From NCBI RefSeq assembly GCF_900108115.1, contig NZ_FTPU01000015.1:1-64000 (forward strand): a stretch of 64,000 nucleotides of DNA. Reading direction: 5' to 3'. Positions 53,031-62,786 of the stretch are shown one piece after another. This DNA comes from Epilithonimonas bovis DSM 19482 (GTDB lineage Bacteria; Bacteroidota; Bacteroidia; Flavobacteriales; Weeksellaceae). The notes under the pieces were generated by a model. That model was not told where the DNA came from. It saw only the letters and a list, made by a program, of their open reading frames with translations, and ran no database searches. Position numbers and translations under genes: made by a program. Position 1 is the first letter of the stretch. Every line of letters begins with the position of its first letter.

Positions 53031-54306
53031 TTCCGAAATTTTTATTCCGGATCTTTTTATAACCGGTATTTGCCGCTGGCTTTTTGCTGCCAGCCGCTGC
53101 CCTGGGCTGCGAATTGCGCGGATTGCTTCTTGGCTGCATCGGTTTATTATTGCTGTCTCTTTTTTGCTCTACAAGATTATCGGTATGATAAGGATGGTCT
53201 TTAACTACTGGTATTTTTTTACCAATCAGTTTCTCGGTATTGCGGAGATTGGCAAGATCCAATCCATCTACAAAAGAGAAGGAAGTACCTTCTGCGCCGG
53301 CCCTTCCGGTTCTCCCAATCCTGTGAACATACGTCTCGGAAACATCAGAAAGCTCATAATTTACCACATATTTCAGTTCATCTATATCAATACCTCTTGC
53401 TGCAATATCTGTTGCTACAAGGACCCTCGTTTTTTTCGATTTGAAATTATTCAGCGCATTCTGTCTGGCATTCTGAGATTTGTTGCCGTGGATCGCTTCT
53501 GCAGAAATTTTTGACTGGTGCAGTTTTCTCGCAATTTTATCGGCACCGTGTTTTGTCCTGGAAAATACCAAAACCTGATCCAGCTTTGGATCCTCCAAAA
53601 GATGAATCAACAGATCTGTCTTGTCATCTTTTTCAACAAAATAAATACTTTGCTGGATAGTATCTGCCGTAGAAGAGACTGGCGCTACTTCCACTCTTAC
53701 CGGATTTACCAATATCTCCGATGCCAGCTTTGCAATTTCCTTAGGCATGGTTGCCGAGAAAAACAGGTTTTGCCTTTTCGCCGGGATTAGTTTCAGGATT
53801 CTTTTCACATCATGTACAAATCCCATATCCAGCATCCTGTCAGCCTCATCCAGAACAAAAATTTCTAAATGATGAAGCTTGATAATGCCCTGCGAAATAA
53901 AATCCAGCAAACGGCCAGGTGTGGCAATCAGAATGTCTACGCCTCTTTTAAGCTGTTGCTCTTGCTGGTGTTGTTTGACACCTCCAAAAATTACCATCGA
54001 TTTAAGCTTAAGATTGGTACTGTAATCCTGAAAATTATCCTGAATTTGTATCGCTAGTTCTCTGGTTGGCGTTAAAATAAGCGCTTTTATCTGATTTCTT
54101 GAGACATCTTTATTGGTAAGATTCTGCAAAATAGGAATGGCAAATGCCGCAGTTTTCCCGGTTCCTGTCTGTGCACTTCCCAATAGGTCTTTGCCTTCTA
54201 AAATTGGCGGAATAGCTTTTTGCTGTATTGGGGTTGGCTGTTCGTAGCCTTTAGTTTTTAGTGCGTCTAATATTGGTTTTATTAAACCTAATTGTTCAAA
54301 ATTCAA
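53026..54306 (-). CDS. rhlE: DEAD-box RNA helicase (RhlE type)
   Basis: The 426-residue ATP-dependent RNA helicase has the Q motif PTPIQQKAIP, Walker A AQTGTGKT, DEAD as VLDEADRML, SAT as FSATMPK, and YVHRIGRTGRAG. A basic Ser/Pro/Arg/Lys-rich tail (about 375-426) likely binds RNA and is disordered. It starts at TTG 54306; no ATG is available upstream in frame near the family N-terminus MNFEQLGL. It probably works in ribosome assembly or RNA turnover, including in the cold. Confidence 0.95.
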   Translation of the reverse strand: MNFEQLGLIKPILDALKTKGYEQPTPIQQKAIPPILEGKDLLGSAQTGTGKTAAFAIPILQNLTNKDVSRNQIKALILTPTRELAIQIQDNFQDYSTNLKLKSMVIFGGVKQHQQEQQLKRGVDILIATPGRLLDFISQGIIKLHHLEIFVLDEADRMLDMGFVHDVKRILKLIPAKRQNLFFSATMPKEIAKLASEILVNPVRVEVAPVSSTADTIQQSIYFVEKDDKTDLLIHLLEDPKLDQVLVFSRTKHGADKIARKLHQSKISAEAIHGNKSQNARQNALNNFKSKKTRVLVATDIAARGIDIDELKYVVNYELSDVSETYVHRIGRTGRAGAEGTSFSFVDGLDLANLRNTEKLIGKKIPVVKDHPYHTDNLVEQKRDSNNKPMQPRSNPRNSQPRAAAGSKKPAANTGYKKIRNKNFGK

Positions 54307-54391
54307 ATGAATAAGTTTTAATTAAAATGAAAATTCCTCCCATAATCAGAAGGAATTATATTTTGCAAAGGTAGCTGAAATAAAATTAATG

Positions 54392-54877
54392 CTAATTAAT
54401 CTTTTTCCAGTTTTGCTTTTCCTTGAGTTGGATGATATACTGGACTAATTTTACTAAATTTTCCGGCTTTTCACCTGCTGACATTGCAATATTCTTTAGG
54501 CTTCCGTCTGAGAAAAAAATGCTGAGGGATGTTCTGGATGCGTCCATAATCCTTTGATCTTCATAATTGCCCTTCAGAGATTTGACATTAGCCTGACCTG
54601 CAAGTGTCATCAGCTTATCAAAATCTTCTTTGCTTATAATTGACCTGTAAGTGCCTTCTCTCGGTTTATCTAGATCACCGCGGCCTTCACCTTTGGAGAA
54701 ATTGAAATGTTCTGCTTCCAGGATTGCGGTTTTGTCGGCATTTATAATGATTTTATAAATGGGACAGAAACCAAAACACGGCCCTACTTCATATTCTATT
54801 TTAGAATATTTGGAAACCTTTGAAGAAGAGCATGACATTAAACCTGCCAACAGGATAAAACTTAGTAAATATCTCAT
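54392..54877 (-). CDS. DUF6438 lipoprotein
   Basis: The 161-residue protein begins MRYLLSFILLAGLMSC, a lipobox with the lipidated Cys at 16 and a Ser-rich stretch following, so it is an outer- or inner-membrane lipoprotein. The body has the DUF6438 opening EYEVGPCFGFCPIYKI, with Cys residues that may form a disulfide. Function is unknown. I start it at MRYLL, eight residues into a longer frame. It is 38 bases from obgE on the same strand, so the two may be co-transcribed. Confidence 0.85.
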   Translation of the reverse strand: MRYLLSFILLAGLMSCSSSKVSKYSKIEYEVGPCFGFCPIYKIIINADKTAILEAEHFNFSKGEGRGDLDKPREGTYRSIISKEDFDKLMTLAGQANVKSLKGNYEDQRIMDASRTSLSIFFSDGSLKNIAMSAGEKPENLVKLVQYIIQLKEKQNWKKIN

Positions 54878-54914
54878 TTTATTTTTTCTCAAAGCTCTCA
54901 ATAATTATTCCGAT

Positions 54915-55898
54915 CTATCCGTGCAATTTTTTCCAGATGGCATCTTTTAGTTCCATCAGTCCTTCGCCGGTAACGCCTGAGAAGAACAAAGGCTGCCGGT
55001 TTTCCGGGAATTCTGCCGCAATTTCTCTCTTCAGTTCATCGTCAAGCAGGTCTGATTTGGATATTGACAAGAGAAAATCCTTATCAAGAAGTTCGGGATT
55101 GTATTCTTTCAGCTCATTTTCAAGGATTTTAAATTCGTGATAATGATCCTCGGAATCTGCAGGGATTAAAAATAAAAGGATCGAGTTTCTCTCAATATGC
55201 CTTAGAAACCTGTGCCCAAGGCCTTTACCTTCTGCAGCACCTTCTATAATACCCGGGATATCCGCCATTACAAATGATTTGTAATTCCTGTAATCTACGA
55301 TGCCCAAATTGGGTGTAAGGGTTGTAAAGGCATAATTGGCAATCTTAGGTTTTGCCGCAGAGACGGCTGACAACAATGTTGATTTTCCTGCATTAGGGAA
55401 TCCAACCAAACCTACATCGGCCAGAATTTTTAGTTCAAAGACCACAAAGCCTTCTTCGCCGGGTAAACCGGGCTGTGCATAGCGTGGCGTCTGATTGGTA
55501 GAAGATTTAAAATGCTCATTACCCAAACCACCTTTCCCACCGTGCATGATGATGATCTCCTGGCCGTCCTCCAGAATTTCGCCCAGGACTTCGCCTTCCT
55601 CATTCCTGGCAATAGTTCCTATGGGTACTTCTATGTAAACATCTTCACCAAAAGCACCTGTCAATTGATTTTTACCACCGTTCTCACCGCGTTGCGCTTT
55701 GATATGCCTTGTGTAACGCAACGGCAAAAGTGTCCATTCATTAGCATTACCCTTCATGATAACATGACCTCCTCGCCCGCCGTCACCTCCATCAGGGCCA
55801 CCTTTTGGGATATATTTTTCTCTGCGGAGATGGGCAGAGCCTGCACCGCCGTGACCGGACTGACAATGGATTTTTACGTAATCTACAAAATTGGACAT
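54915..55898 (-). CDS. obgE: Obg GTPase
   Basis: The 327-residue essential GTPase takes part in 50S ribosome assembly. The Obg fold (about 1-158) is glycine-rich, with [20 protein letters not shown]. The G domain has [21 protein letters not shown] and SKSD. It lacks the variable C-terminal extension found in many Obg proteins. It lies downstream of adk on the same strand. Confidence 0.97.
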   Translation of the reverse strand: MSNFVDYVKIHCQSGHGGAGSAHLRREKYIPKGGPDGGDGGRGGHVIMKGNANEWTLLPLRYTRHIKAQRGENGGKNQLTGAFGEDVYIEVPIGTIARNEEGEVLGEILEDGQEIIIMHGGKGGLGNEHFKSSTNQTPRYAQPGLPGEEGFVVFELKILADVGLVGFPNAGKSTLLSAVSAAKPKIANYAFTTLTPNLGIVDYRNYKSFVMADIPGIIEGAAEGKGLGHRFLRHIERNSILLFLIPADSEDHYHEFKILENELKEYNPELLDKDFLLSISKSDLLDDELKREIAAEFPENRQPLFFSGVTGEGLMELKDAIWKKLHG

Positions 55899-55976
55899 AA
55901 CTTTTGGTCAAGGTTTAAGGTTAAAGGTTCAAAGTTGCAACCTTGAATTTTGAACTTTGAACCCTGAATCAAAAAA

Positions 55977-56558
55977 TTATTTTTGAATTTTTTCTACTTC
56001 TGCAAACAATTTTTCAGAAATTTCATCGATGCCTCCGACACCATTGACTTCTACATACTTGCCCTGCTGCTTATATAATTCTGCAACTTCGGCTGTTTTT
56101 GCATAATATTCTTTGATACGGTTACGGATGATCTCCTCATTAGAATCATCTGTACGTCCGCTGGTCTCGCCACGCTTTAGCAGCCTCTCTACAAGGATAC
56201 TGTCTTCCACAACCAGAGAGAGGCAAATGCTGATCTCAGACTGCAGTTCTTTTTTTACAATATTTTCCAAAGCTGCTGTCTGGGCCGCTGTTCTTGGGAA
56301 TCCGTCAAAGATAAAACCTGCGGCGTCGGTTGGTTTCTTCACTTCTTCTGTCAGCATATCAATGGTTACCTGATCTGGTACCAGTTCGCCCTTATCAATA
56401 TAAGATTTAGCAAGCTTTCCCAGTTCTGTATCGTTTTTCATATTATACCGGAAGAGATCTCCTGTAGAAATCTGCTTCAGATTGAATTTTTCGATCAAGT
56501 GTTGTGCCTGGGTTCCTTTTCCACTTCCCGGAGGGCCAAATAGGACAATATTAATCAT
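55977..56558 (-). CDS. adk: Adenylate kinase
   Basis: The 193-residue enzyme interconverts ATP, AMP and ADP. GPPGSGKGTQ (P-loop), STGDLFRYNM, GFPRTAAQ and GRTDDSNEE are present. It has the short LID without a zinc site. I start at MINIVLFG, inside a longer frame. It is followed by obgE after 78 bases. Confidence 0.96.
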   Translation of the reverse strand: MINIVLFGPPGSGKGTQAQHLIEKFNLKQISTGDLFRYNMKNDTELGKLAKSYIDKGELVPDQVTIDMLTEEVKKPTDAAGFIFDGFPRTAAQTAALENIVKKELQSEISICLSLVVEDSILVERLLKRGETSGRTDDSNEEIIRNRIKEYYAKTAEVAELYKQQGKYVEVNGVGGIDEISEKLFAEVEKIQK

Positions 56559-56690
56559 AATTATTTTGCTTTTGGCATTTCGCAATTGGCTTATTGCTTG
56601 TTGCGTTTAGGTTATAATTTATTTTTAGTTTAGTCTATTATGAGTCTGTAAAAAAGCTATTAGCCAATCGCTATTAGCCAATGACAACTG

Positions 56691-57245
56691 CTATTCGTTG
56701 ATTTTGCCTTCTTCCAGTTGGTAAAGATCTTTTAGGTTACGCCCTAATTCATCATAATCAAGACCATAGCCCAAAACAAATTTATTAGGAATCTCTTTTC
56801 CTACATAATTAATCTTGAATTCTTTCTTATAGACATCAGGTTTCAGTAGAAGAGATGCAATTCTTAATGATTTTGGACGTTGCGTTTCTGTAAAATAGTG
56901 GCAAAGATTCTCTATAGTATTTCCGGTGTCCACAATATCCTCCAAAAGAACGATGTGGCGGTCTTTGATATCCTTCGTTAATTCCATTTCTTTAAAAACA
57001 ATTCCCGTGGATTGAGTACCCACATAAGAACTCATTTTGATAAATCCGATTTCGCACTCGCCCGGATATTCTTTCATAAAATCAGAAAAAAACATGATAA
57101 CACCGCTCAATACACCTATAAAAACGGGTACTTCATCTTTGTAATCTTCATAAACTTCCAAAGCTACGCGCCTTGTCATTTCCTGTATTTCTTCGTGTCT
57201 TAGATAAGGGACAAAGGTCTTGTCGTGAATTTTGATACGCTCCAT
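56691..57245 (-). CDS. hpt: Hypoxanthine phosphoribosyltransferase
   Basis: The 184-residue purine-salvage enzyme converts hypoxanthine and guanine to nucleotides with PRPP. VLLEDIVDTGNTIENL is the PRPP motif, and KMSSYVGTQSTG and KFVLGYGLDYDE are typical. A minus-strand TATTTTTG lies just upstream but without a matching -33 element. Confidence 0.95.
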   Translation of the reverse strand: MERIKIHDKTFVPYLRHEEIQEMTRRVALEVYEDYKDEVPVFIGVLSGVIMFFSDFMKEYPGECEIGFIKMSSYVGTQSTGIVFKEMELTKDIKDRHIVLLEDIVDTGNTIENLCHYFTETQRPKSLRIASLLLKPDVYKKEFKINYVGKEIPNKFVLGYGLDYDELGRNLKDLYQLEEGKINE

Positions 57246-57340
57246 ATATAATTTGAAAGTACAAAAATAAGGTTTTTATAGCAATCTGCCGATTTTCTTT
57301 TTTTGCGGAAGGGAGAAATCGGTAATACAATTTAATTATC

Positions 57341-57348
57341 TATCTTTG
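57341..57348 (+). promoter_or_regulatory. -7 element (TATCTTTG) ahead of the PASTA gene
   Basis: TATCTTTG at 57341-57348 lies 27 bases before the ATG. No clear -33 element is seen at 17-21 bases, so support is partial. Confidence 0.5.
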
Positions 57349-57375
57349 CGTTACTATTTCTGAAAAAGGATAATT

Positions 57376-58401
57376 ATGTTCAAATCGCTTTTCAACTGGA
57401 AAGTTTTACTCAATATTGTTTTAGCATTAGCGTTTTTTGCCGGCCTTGTCTGGCTGACTTTCCGCTGGCTGGAGTTCCATACAGATCACGGTGAAGAAAT
57501 CCCTGTCCCTAATGTTATGAATATGACGGTGCACGAGGCTATCAAGGTATTGGATGACTCAGGTCTGGAATACGAAGTAGACAGTTTTAAGTATGACCCA
57601 AAATTCCGGCCTTTCCAAGTCTTAGCGGTGAATCCAAATCCTGGTGCCAATGTAAAAAGTGGCCGTGTGATTACGCTGAAAGTTAATCCCAGAACATGGG
57701 CAAAGGTTGCAATTCCTGATATCATAGACCGATACAAAGGCCTGGCCTTTAACCAACTGAATCTTGTAGGTCTGAAAGTGGGTGACACCATATACGAGCC
57801 AAGCATTCAGCGCGATGCCGTTCTCAGAATTTTATATAATGGCGTAAGTGTAAAACCGGGAGCTCAGATCCCGAGATTCTCTGCTGTAGACCTGGTTATC
57901 GGATCCGGGCCTCTCAGAAATTTAGCCATTCCTAATGTGGTCGGCAGAACTGTGCAGGAAGCCAAAAGAATTATTGCACGGGCTTTATTTGAAGTCGGAA
58001 TTGTAGATCACGAAGATGGCGGAAGAGATGAATCTGATATTGTTTATTATCAGGACCCAGAGGTAGGTTCTCTAAGAGACCAAGGCATGCAGATTGACTT
58101 ATGGGCCAGTAAAAAGACGCCGGCCGAACTGCAAAATAAAATCAGGCAGCTGGATGAGACTTACCGTCCAAAGATTGATACAACTCTGGCGCCTATACAA
58201 TACAGAGAAGTTTCACCGCCCGAGCAAAAGCCTGCGCCGGTAACAACTCCGCCTGCTGCAGTGCCATCAACCACATCCGGTAAACCAAAATCTACAGCAC
58301 CTGCAGGCAATGCCAGCCCAACGACGGCAAAGCAAAGCGCAACAGTACCAACTACAAAACCTGCAGAAAAGCCCAAGCCTAAAAAAGTAGTAATAGAATA
58401 A
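57376..58401 (+). CDS. Membrane-anchored PASTA-domain protein
   Basis: The 341-residue protein has a single N-terminal membrane helix (about 11-33) and then three PASTA domains (about 40-105, 112-182 and 185-250), with IPVPNVMNMTVHEAIKVL and IPNVVGRTVQEAKRII as their openings. A Pro/Thr/Lys-rich low-complexity tail (about 270-341) ends it. It has no kinase domain. PASTA domains bind muropeptides or cell-wall parts in other proteins; the target here is unknown. It is followed by a terminator. Confidence 0.92.
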   Translation: MFKSLFNWKVLLNIVLALAFFAGLVWLTFRWLEFHTDHGEEIPVPNVMNMTVHEAIKVLDDSGLEYEVDSFKYDPKFRPFQVLAVNPNPGANVKSGRVITLKVNPRTWAKVAIPDIIDRYKGLAFNQLNLVGLKVGDTIYEPSIQRDAVLRILYNGVSVKPGAQIPRFSAVDLVIGSGPLRNLAIPNVVGRTVQEAKRIIARALFEVGIVDHEDGGRDESDIVYYQDPEVGSLRDQGMQIDLWASKKTPAELQNKIRQLDETYRPKIDTTLAPIQYREVSPPEQKPAPVTTPPAAVPSTTSGKPKSTAPAGNASPTTAKQSATVPTTKPAEKPKPKKVVIE

Positions 58402-58411
58402 ATTAAATAAT

Positions 58412-58443
58412 AAAGGCTTCAACAATCAGTTGAAGCCTTTTTA
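58412..58443 (+). terminator. Terminator after the PASTA gene
   Basis: AAAGGCTTCAAC (58412-58423) pairs with GTTGAAGCCTTT (58429-58440) and is followed by T residues. It lies just before rluD, so read-through is possible. Confidence 0.85.
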
Positions 58444-58453
58444 AGATTATAAT

Positions 58454-59521
58454 ATGTTGGACGAAAACGAGGATTTTCTGGAAACGGCTTTAACTAACGA
58501 AGATATATCTGCTGAGGAAGAAAACAGCGGCCTCTACGAGCATCTTAATATTACAGTAGACAAAGGCCAGGAGCCTCTCAGAATAGATAAATTTTTGTTT
58601 ATATACCGTCAGAATTCTTCCCGTAACAAAATATCACAAACCTGCAGAGCAGGCAATGTTACCGTAAATGGCAAACCTGTAAAACAAAATTACAGAGTGA
58701 AACCCGGCGATGAGATCAGCGTGCTTCTGGCGCATCCACCCAGAGAAAATGTCATCATCCCTCAGGATATCCCTATTAATATTGTGTACGAAGACGATGA
58801 TGTTGTAGTTGTAGACAAAGATGCCGGAATGGTAGTTCACCCGGGATTTGGTAACTGGGACGGCACACTTGTCAACGCTCTGGCTTATCATTTCTCAAAA
58901 GATCCCAAATATAATTCTGACCTGGACAGGGTTGGCCTTGTTCACAGGATTGACAAGGATACATCAGGGCTTTTGGTCATTGCAAAGAACGAGTACGCTT
59001 TGAGCCATCTTGCCAAACAATTTTTTGACCGTAAAACCAAACGTCTCTACTGGGCTTTTGTCTGGGGCAATGTTCAGGATGACGAAGGAACAGTTACAGG
59101 CCATATCGGGAGACATCCCAAAAACAGAATGCAGATGTACACTTATGTTGACGGCAGCCATGGCAAACATGCGGTAACCCATTACAAAGTGCTGGAACGC
59201 TTTCGCTATATGACCTGGGTAGAGTGCAAACTGGAAACCGGAAGAACGCATCAGATCCGTGCGCATATGAAGCATATTGGTCACACACTTTTCAATGACG
59301 AGCGGTACGAGGGCAATATCATTATGAGAGGCGTTAACCTGCCAAAGTACAAACAGTTTGTGCAGAATGTTTTTGAAATCCTCCCAAGACATGCCTTACA
59401 TGCCCACACATTAGGGTTTATTCATCCGGTGACAAAAAAAGAGATGTATTTTGAAAGCCCAATGCCAAAAGACATGCAGGAAGCAGCAGAACGTTGGCGA
59501 AAATATCTGGATAACAATTAG
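58454..59521 (+). CDS. rluD: RluD-type pseudouridine synthase
   Basis: The 355-residue enzyme makes pseudouridine in 23S rRNA. An N-terminal acidic tail precedes the S4 domain (about 40-110, PLRIDKFLFIYRQ). The catalytic HRIDKDTSGLLVIAK holds the key Asp, near 160. GRTHQIRAHMKHIGHTLFND is conserved. A run of acidic residues at the start is unusual but seen in Bacteroidota relatives. Exact target uridines are not shown by the sequence. Confidence 0.93.
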   Translation: MLDENEDFLETALTNEDISAEEENSGLYEHLNITVDKGQEPLRIDKFLFIYRQNSSRNKISQTCRAGNVTVNGKPVKQNYRVKPGDEISVLLAHPPRENVIIPQDIPINIVYEDDDVVVVDKDAGMVVHPGFGNWDGTLVNALAYHFSKDPKYNSDLDRVGLVHRIDKDTSGLLVIAKNEYALSHLAKQFFDRKTKRLYWAFVWGNVQDDEGTVTGHIGRHPKNRMQMYTYVDGSHGKHAVTHYKVLERFRYMTWVECKLETGRTHQIRAHMKHIGHTLFNDERYEGNIIMRGVNLPKYKQFVQNVFEILPRHALHAHTLGFIHPVTKKEMYFESPMPKDMQEAAERWRKYLDNN

Positions 59522-59526
59522 TTTTA

Positions 59527-59534
59527 TATATTTG
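59527..59534 (+). promoter_or_regulatory. -7 element (TATATTTG) before the PorP/SprF gene
   Basis: TATATTTG at 59527-59534 ends 4 bases before the GTG at 59539, so a transcript from it would be leaderless. The -33 TTG at 19 bases is not clear. Confidence 0.4.
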
Positions 59535-59538
59535 CGCT

Positions 59539-60507
59539 GTGAAGAAAATCGACGCTTTTTACAAAATAATGTTACTACTGGCTGTGCCACTTTTCACAAA
59601 GTCACAAGCGCAGGAAACCTTGCCTTTCTATCAGCAATATCTGGTTGATGGCGATTTTTTATTCAATCCGGCTTTGTTGGGTAAGACAGATGACGTGGTT
59701 GTTAACCTCAATTATCAAAAACAGTTTTCAAAATTAAGCGAATCGCCGAACGTGCAGTCTGTAGGCTTGCACGCCAATATATTTGACCGTGTAGGCGCCG
59801 GTGTTTCATTTTTCAGAGATCAGAATGGCCCTATATCTTCGAATGGCGTTACGCTTGGCGCATCCTATTTCATTCCGCTTTCTGATGAAGAAGACCGCCG
59901 GGACCAGTTCTCTTTTGGTGTGGGAACCAATCTGTACAATATGAATATCGATTACAGCCAGATCCATCCGGAACAGCAGGGAGATCCGCTTTTGGGAGAG
60001 AATACCAATTCAATTTTTATTGCCTATGCCAATTTGGGTACAGCAGTTAAGTACAGACATTTTTTTGCAGGATTATCCGTTATGGATATCCCTATAAGCA
60101 ATACATTACCAATCGATAACGGCATAGAGCCTTCTCCTACCAAATTCTACCTAAATGCAGGTTACGACTGGCATTTTGCCGATGGTATTTTTCTCACACC
60201 ATCGCTTATGATGAACCTGAATACCAATTCTTCCCGAATTATGGATTATAATGTGATGGCAACAGTATTTGGGGAAGAAGACCTTTTCTCTGCCGGCGTC
60301 AGCTTCAGAAGTGCCAAGTCCGCTGTTGGCAGTCAAAACCTTGGCTTATCACCAGTTATCAAAGGACGTGTAGGGCTATTCACTTTTGGTGCCGTTTATA
60401 ACTTTGGCGTGTCAGAACTGACAGAAAATTTTGGTAACAGTTTTATGCTTTCTGTAGGATTTAATATTAATAATTTTATTAACAGCAGAGGTTTCCGCTA
60501 CAGATAG
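59539..60507 (+). CDS. PorP/SprF-family type IX secretion membrane protein
   Basis: The 322-residue protein has a signal peptide (ends SQAQ, about residue 24) and then the family pattern QETLPFYQQYLVDGDFLFNPAL. A beta-barrel follows, with AGVSFFRDQNGPISSNG, and the end is a strand with an aromatic-rich terminal segment NNFINSRGFRYR. SprF-type proteins help deliver or anchor adhesins exported by T9SS. It starts at GTG 59539; the next Met would remove the basic start of the signal peptide. No SprB-like repeat protein is beside it, so its partner is unknown. Confidence 0.9.
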   Translation: MKKIDAFYKIMLLLAVPLFTKSQAQETLPFYQQYLVDGDFLFNPALLGKTDDVVVNLNYQKQFSKLSESPNVQSVGLHANIFDRVGAGVSFFRDQNGPISSNGVTLGASYFIPLSDEEDRRDQFSFGVGTNLYNMNIDYSQIHPEQQGDPLLGENTNSIFIAYANLGTAVKYRHFFAGLSVMDIPISNTLPIDNGIEPSPTKFYLNAGYDWHFADGIFLTPSLMMNLNTNSSRIMDYNVMATVFGEEDLFSAGVSFRSAKSAVGSQNLGLSPVIKGRVGLFTFGAVYNFGVSELTENFGNSFMLSVGFNINNFINSRGFRYR

Positions 60508-60576
60508 ACGATGCCTAATAATTGATAAAAGATTTTACGGTAGGTTTGTTTTTTTATCAATTATCGATTATCCATT

Positions 60577-61701
60577 ATGATTTACCTTCACATCCCTTTT
60601 TGCAAGCAGAAGTGCAGCTATTGTAACTTCCATTTTTCAACATCGTTTTCTTTGAAAGATGACATGCTTTTGGCAATAAAAAAAGAGATCCAACTCAGGC
60701 ATCAGGAACTGGAAAACAAAACGCTGAAATCACTCTATTTTGGAGGCGGCACACCTTCTGTTTTGAGCGTTGATGACATCCAATCTCTGATGGATGAGAT
60801 CCAAAAATATTTCAGTTTTGATGAAAATATAGAGATTACACTGGAATCCAATCCCGATGACCTTAATAAAAATTTCGTTAAAGCATTATCCCAAACCGAA
60901 ATTAACCGCTTATCCATCGGTACGCAAAGTTTTTTTGATGAAGACCTGAAACTGATGAATCGTGCTCACAACGCTTCTGAAGCAGAAAGCTCAATTAAAA
61001 GAGCACAGGATTCTGGGCTGGAAAACATCAGTATTGATTTGATTTATGGCTCACCAACATCTAATTTGGGAATTTGGAAAGAAAACCTCAACAAAACGAT
61101 TGAACTGCAAGTTCCGCACGTGTCCTCTTACGCTTTGACCGTGGAACCAAAAACCGCTTTGGAAAAATGGATTGAGAAAGGTAAAGTCAATTCTCCGGAA
61201 GAAACAGAGCAAAATCAGGAGTTCTACTATATGACTGATTTTCTGAAAGATAACGGATTTGACCATTATGAAATCTCCAATTTTGGGAAATCCGGATTTC
61301 ACTCAAAACATAACTCTGCCTACTGGAAATATGAGCCGTATCTGGGATTGGGGCCGTCTGCGCATTCGTATAACGGAAGCAATGAAAGAAGCTGGAATAT
61401 CGCCAATAATCCAATCTATATCAAAAACCTGAACCAGAATATTCTCCCAAAAGAAACCGAAATTCTTTCTGAAAAAGACCGGTTTAATGAGATGATGATG
61501 ATTGGTTTAAGGACAATCTGGGGTGTAGATTTAAATAAAATCAATCAGAATTTTTCTTCAGAAATAATCGATTATCTTAACAAAGAAATCAAACCAAAAC
61601 TGCAATCCGGAATCCTGAAAATTGAAAATAATTTCCTCAAAATCCCTGAAAAACATTGGTTTTTAGCGGACGGGATTGCGAGTGATTTATTTCTGGTTTA
61701 G
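60577..61701 (+). CDS. hemW: Radical SAM heme chaperone HemW
   Basis: The 374-residue radical SAM protein has the cluster motif CKQKCSYC (C9, C13, C16). LYFGGGTPSVLS, ESNPDD and HYEISNFGKSGFHSKHN are family landmarks. HemW binds and passes on heme; older annotations call it coproporphyrinogen oxidase, but the motif here lacks the extra Cys of true HemN. It starts at ATG 60577. Confidence 0.94.
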   Translation: MIYLHIPFCKQKCSYCNFHFSTSFSLKDDMLLAIKKEIQLRHQELENKTLKSLYFGGGTPSVLSVDDIQSLMDEIQKYFSFDENIEITLESNPDDLNKNFVKALSQTEINRLSIGTQSFFDEDLKLMNRAHNASEAESSIKRAQDSGLENISIDLIYGSPTSNLGIWKENLNKTIELQVPHVSSYALTVEPKTALEKWIEKGKVNSPEETEQNQEFYYMTDFLKDNGFDHYEISNFGKSGFHSKHNSAYWKYEPYLGLGPSAHSYNGSNERSWNIANNPIYIKNLNQNILPKETEILSEKDRFNEMMMIGLRTIWGVDLNKINQNFSSEIIDYLNKEIKPKLQSGILKIENNFLKIPEKHWFLADGIASDLFLV

Positions 61702-61955
61702 AAGAAATTTAGTGGCAGTTATTCAGAATGAAATTTTACGAAGTATTGTAAAATTGCTTAAGTTTTTTTGAGAAATTAATTATGATTATTCGCTGCACTT
61801 TGTTTTGTTCAGAATGTCAACAACATTAGAAATTTCCTTATTTTTGTAAAGCTTATTTTTTGCTGAGTTTTACGACCTTGCGGATTTAAAAAAATTGTAA
61901 CAGGCAAAAAATTTTGCGGACTTTGCGTTGAAACTAATAGACAAAAGATTATCAC

Positions 61956-62786
61956 TTGAAAAAGAAAAAAGCCGATTACTCGCATCTTACAGCCAATCAG
62001 CCAATCGGGATTTTTGACTCCGGCGTTGGTGGACTTACCGTAGCTAAAGAAATCAAACGCCTGCTGCCCAACGAAGACCTTATCTACTTTGGCGATACCA
62101 AGCATTTGCCTTATGGTGAAAAATCGCGCGAAGCTATCGTCGGTTACTCTGCAAAAATAACGAGTTTCCTATTGGAAAAGAACTGTAAAGCGATTGTAAT
62201 TGCCTGCAACTCTGCAACAGCCAATGCCTTGCAGGAAGTCAAAGACCTTGTCGCAGGCAGTGTACCCGTGATAGATGTGATTAATCCTGTTGCAGAAAAA
62301 GTAGCCTACGAGATCCATAACAATGTGGGGGTAATTGCCACCAAAGCCACGGTGAATTCCGGGCTTTATAAAAAGTCAATACGCAAGCATAATAAGTTTA
62401 TCAAAGTTGATGAACTGGCGACGCCACTTTTGGTTCCGGCCATCGAAGAAGGTTTTAAAAACCATCCGATCACCCACGCCATCATCTATAATTACCTCAG
62501 CAACAGCAAATTAAAAAACATCGAGACCTTAATTTTAGGTTGTACCCATTATCCGCTGCTGATTGACGAAATCAAACAGTATTACGGAAACAGAGTTCGT
62601 GTGATCGATTCGCCTAATATCGTTGCCAATCAACTGAAAATGATTCTGGACAAACATCATCTGCTGAACGAAGAGAACCACCAGCCCACTTTTCAATTCT
62701 ACTTGTCTGACCTCACGAAAAATTTTGAGAAAATATCCAAAAAATTCTTCGGGAAAACAATAGATCTGGAACTGAAAGCTCTTTAG
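61956..62786 (+). CDS. murI: Glutamate racemase
   Basis: The 276-residue enzyme makes D-glutamate for peptidoglycan. The two catalytic Cys are in ACNSATAN (C84) and GCTHYP (C196), and the DSGVGG motif is at 21-26. It starts at TTG 61956; the N-terminal KKKKADYSHL is an unusual basic tail and a later start is not excluded. Its stop overlaps the convergent LysR stop by 3 bases. Confidence 0.95.
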   Translation: MKKKKADYSHLTANQPIGIFDSGVGGLTVAKEIKRLLPNEDLIYFGDTKHLPYGEKSREAIVGYSAKITSFLLEKNCKAIVIACNSATANALQEVKDLVAGSVPVIDVINPVAEKVAYEIHNNVGVIATKATVNSGLYKKSIRKHNKFIKVDELATPLLVPAIEEGFKNHPITHAIIYNYLSNSKLKNIETLILGCTHYPLLIDEIKQYYGNRVRVIDSPNIVANQLKMILDKHHLLNEENHQPTFQFYLSDLTKNFEKISKKFFGKTIDLELKAL

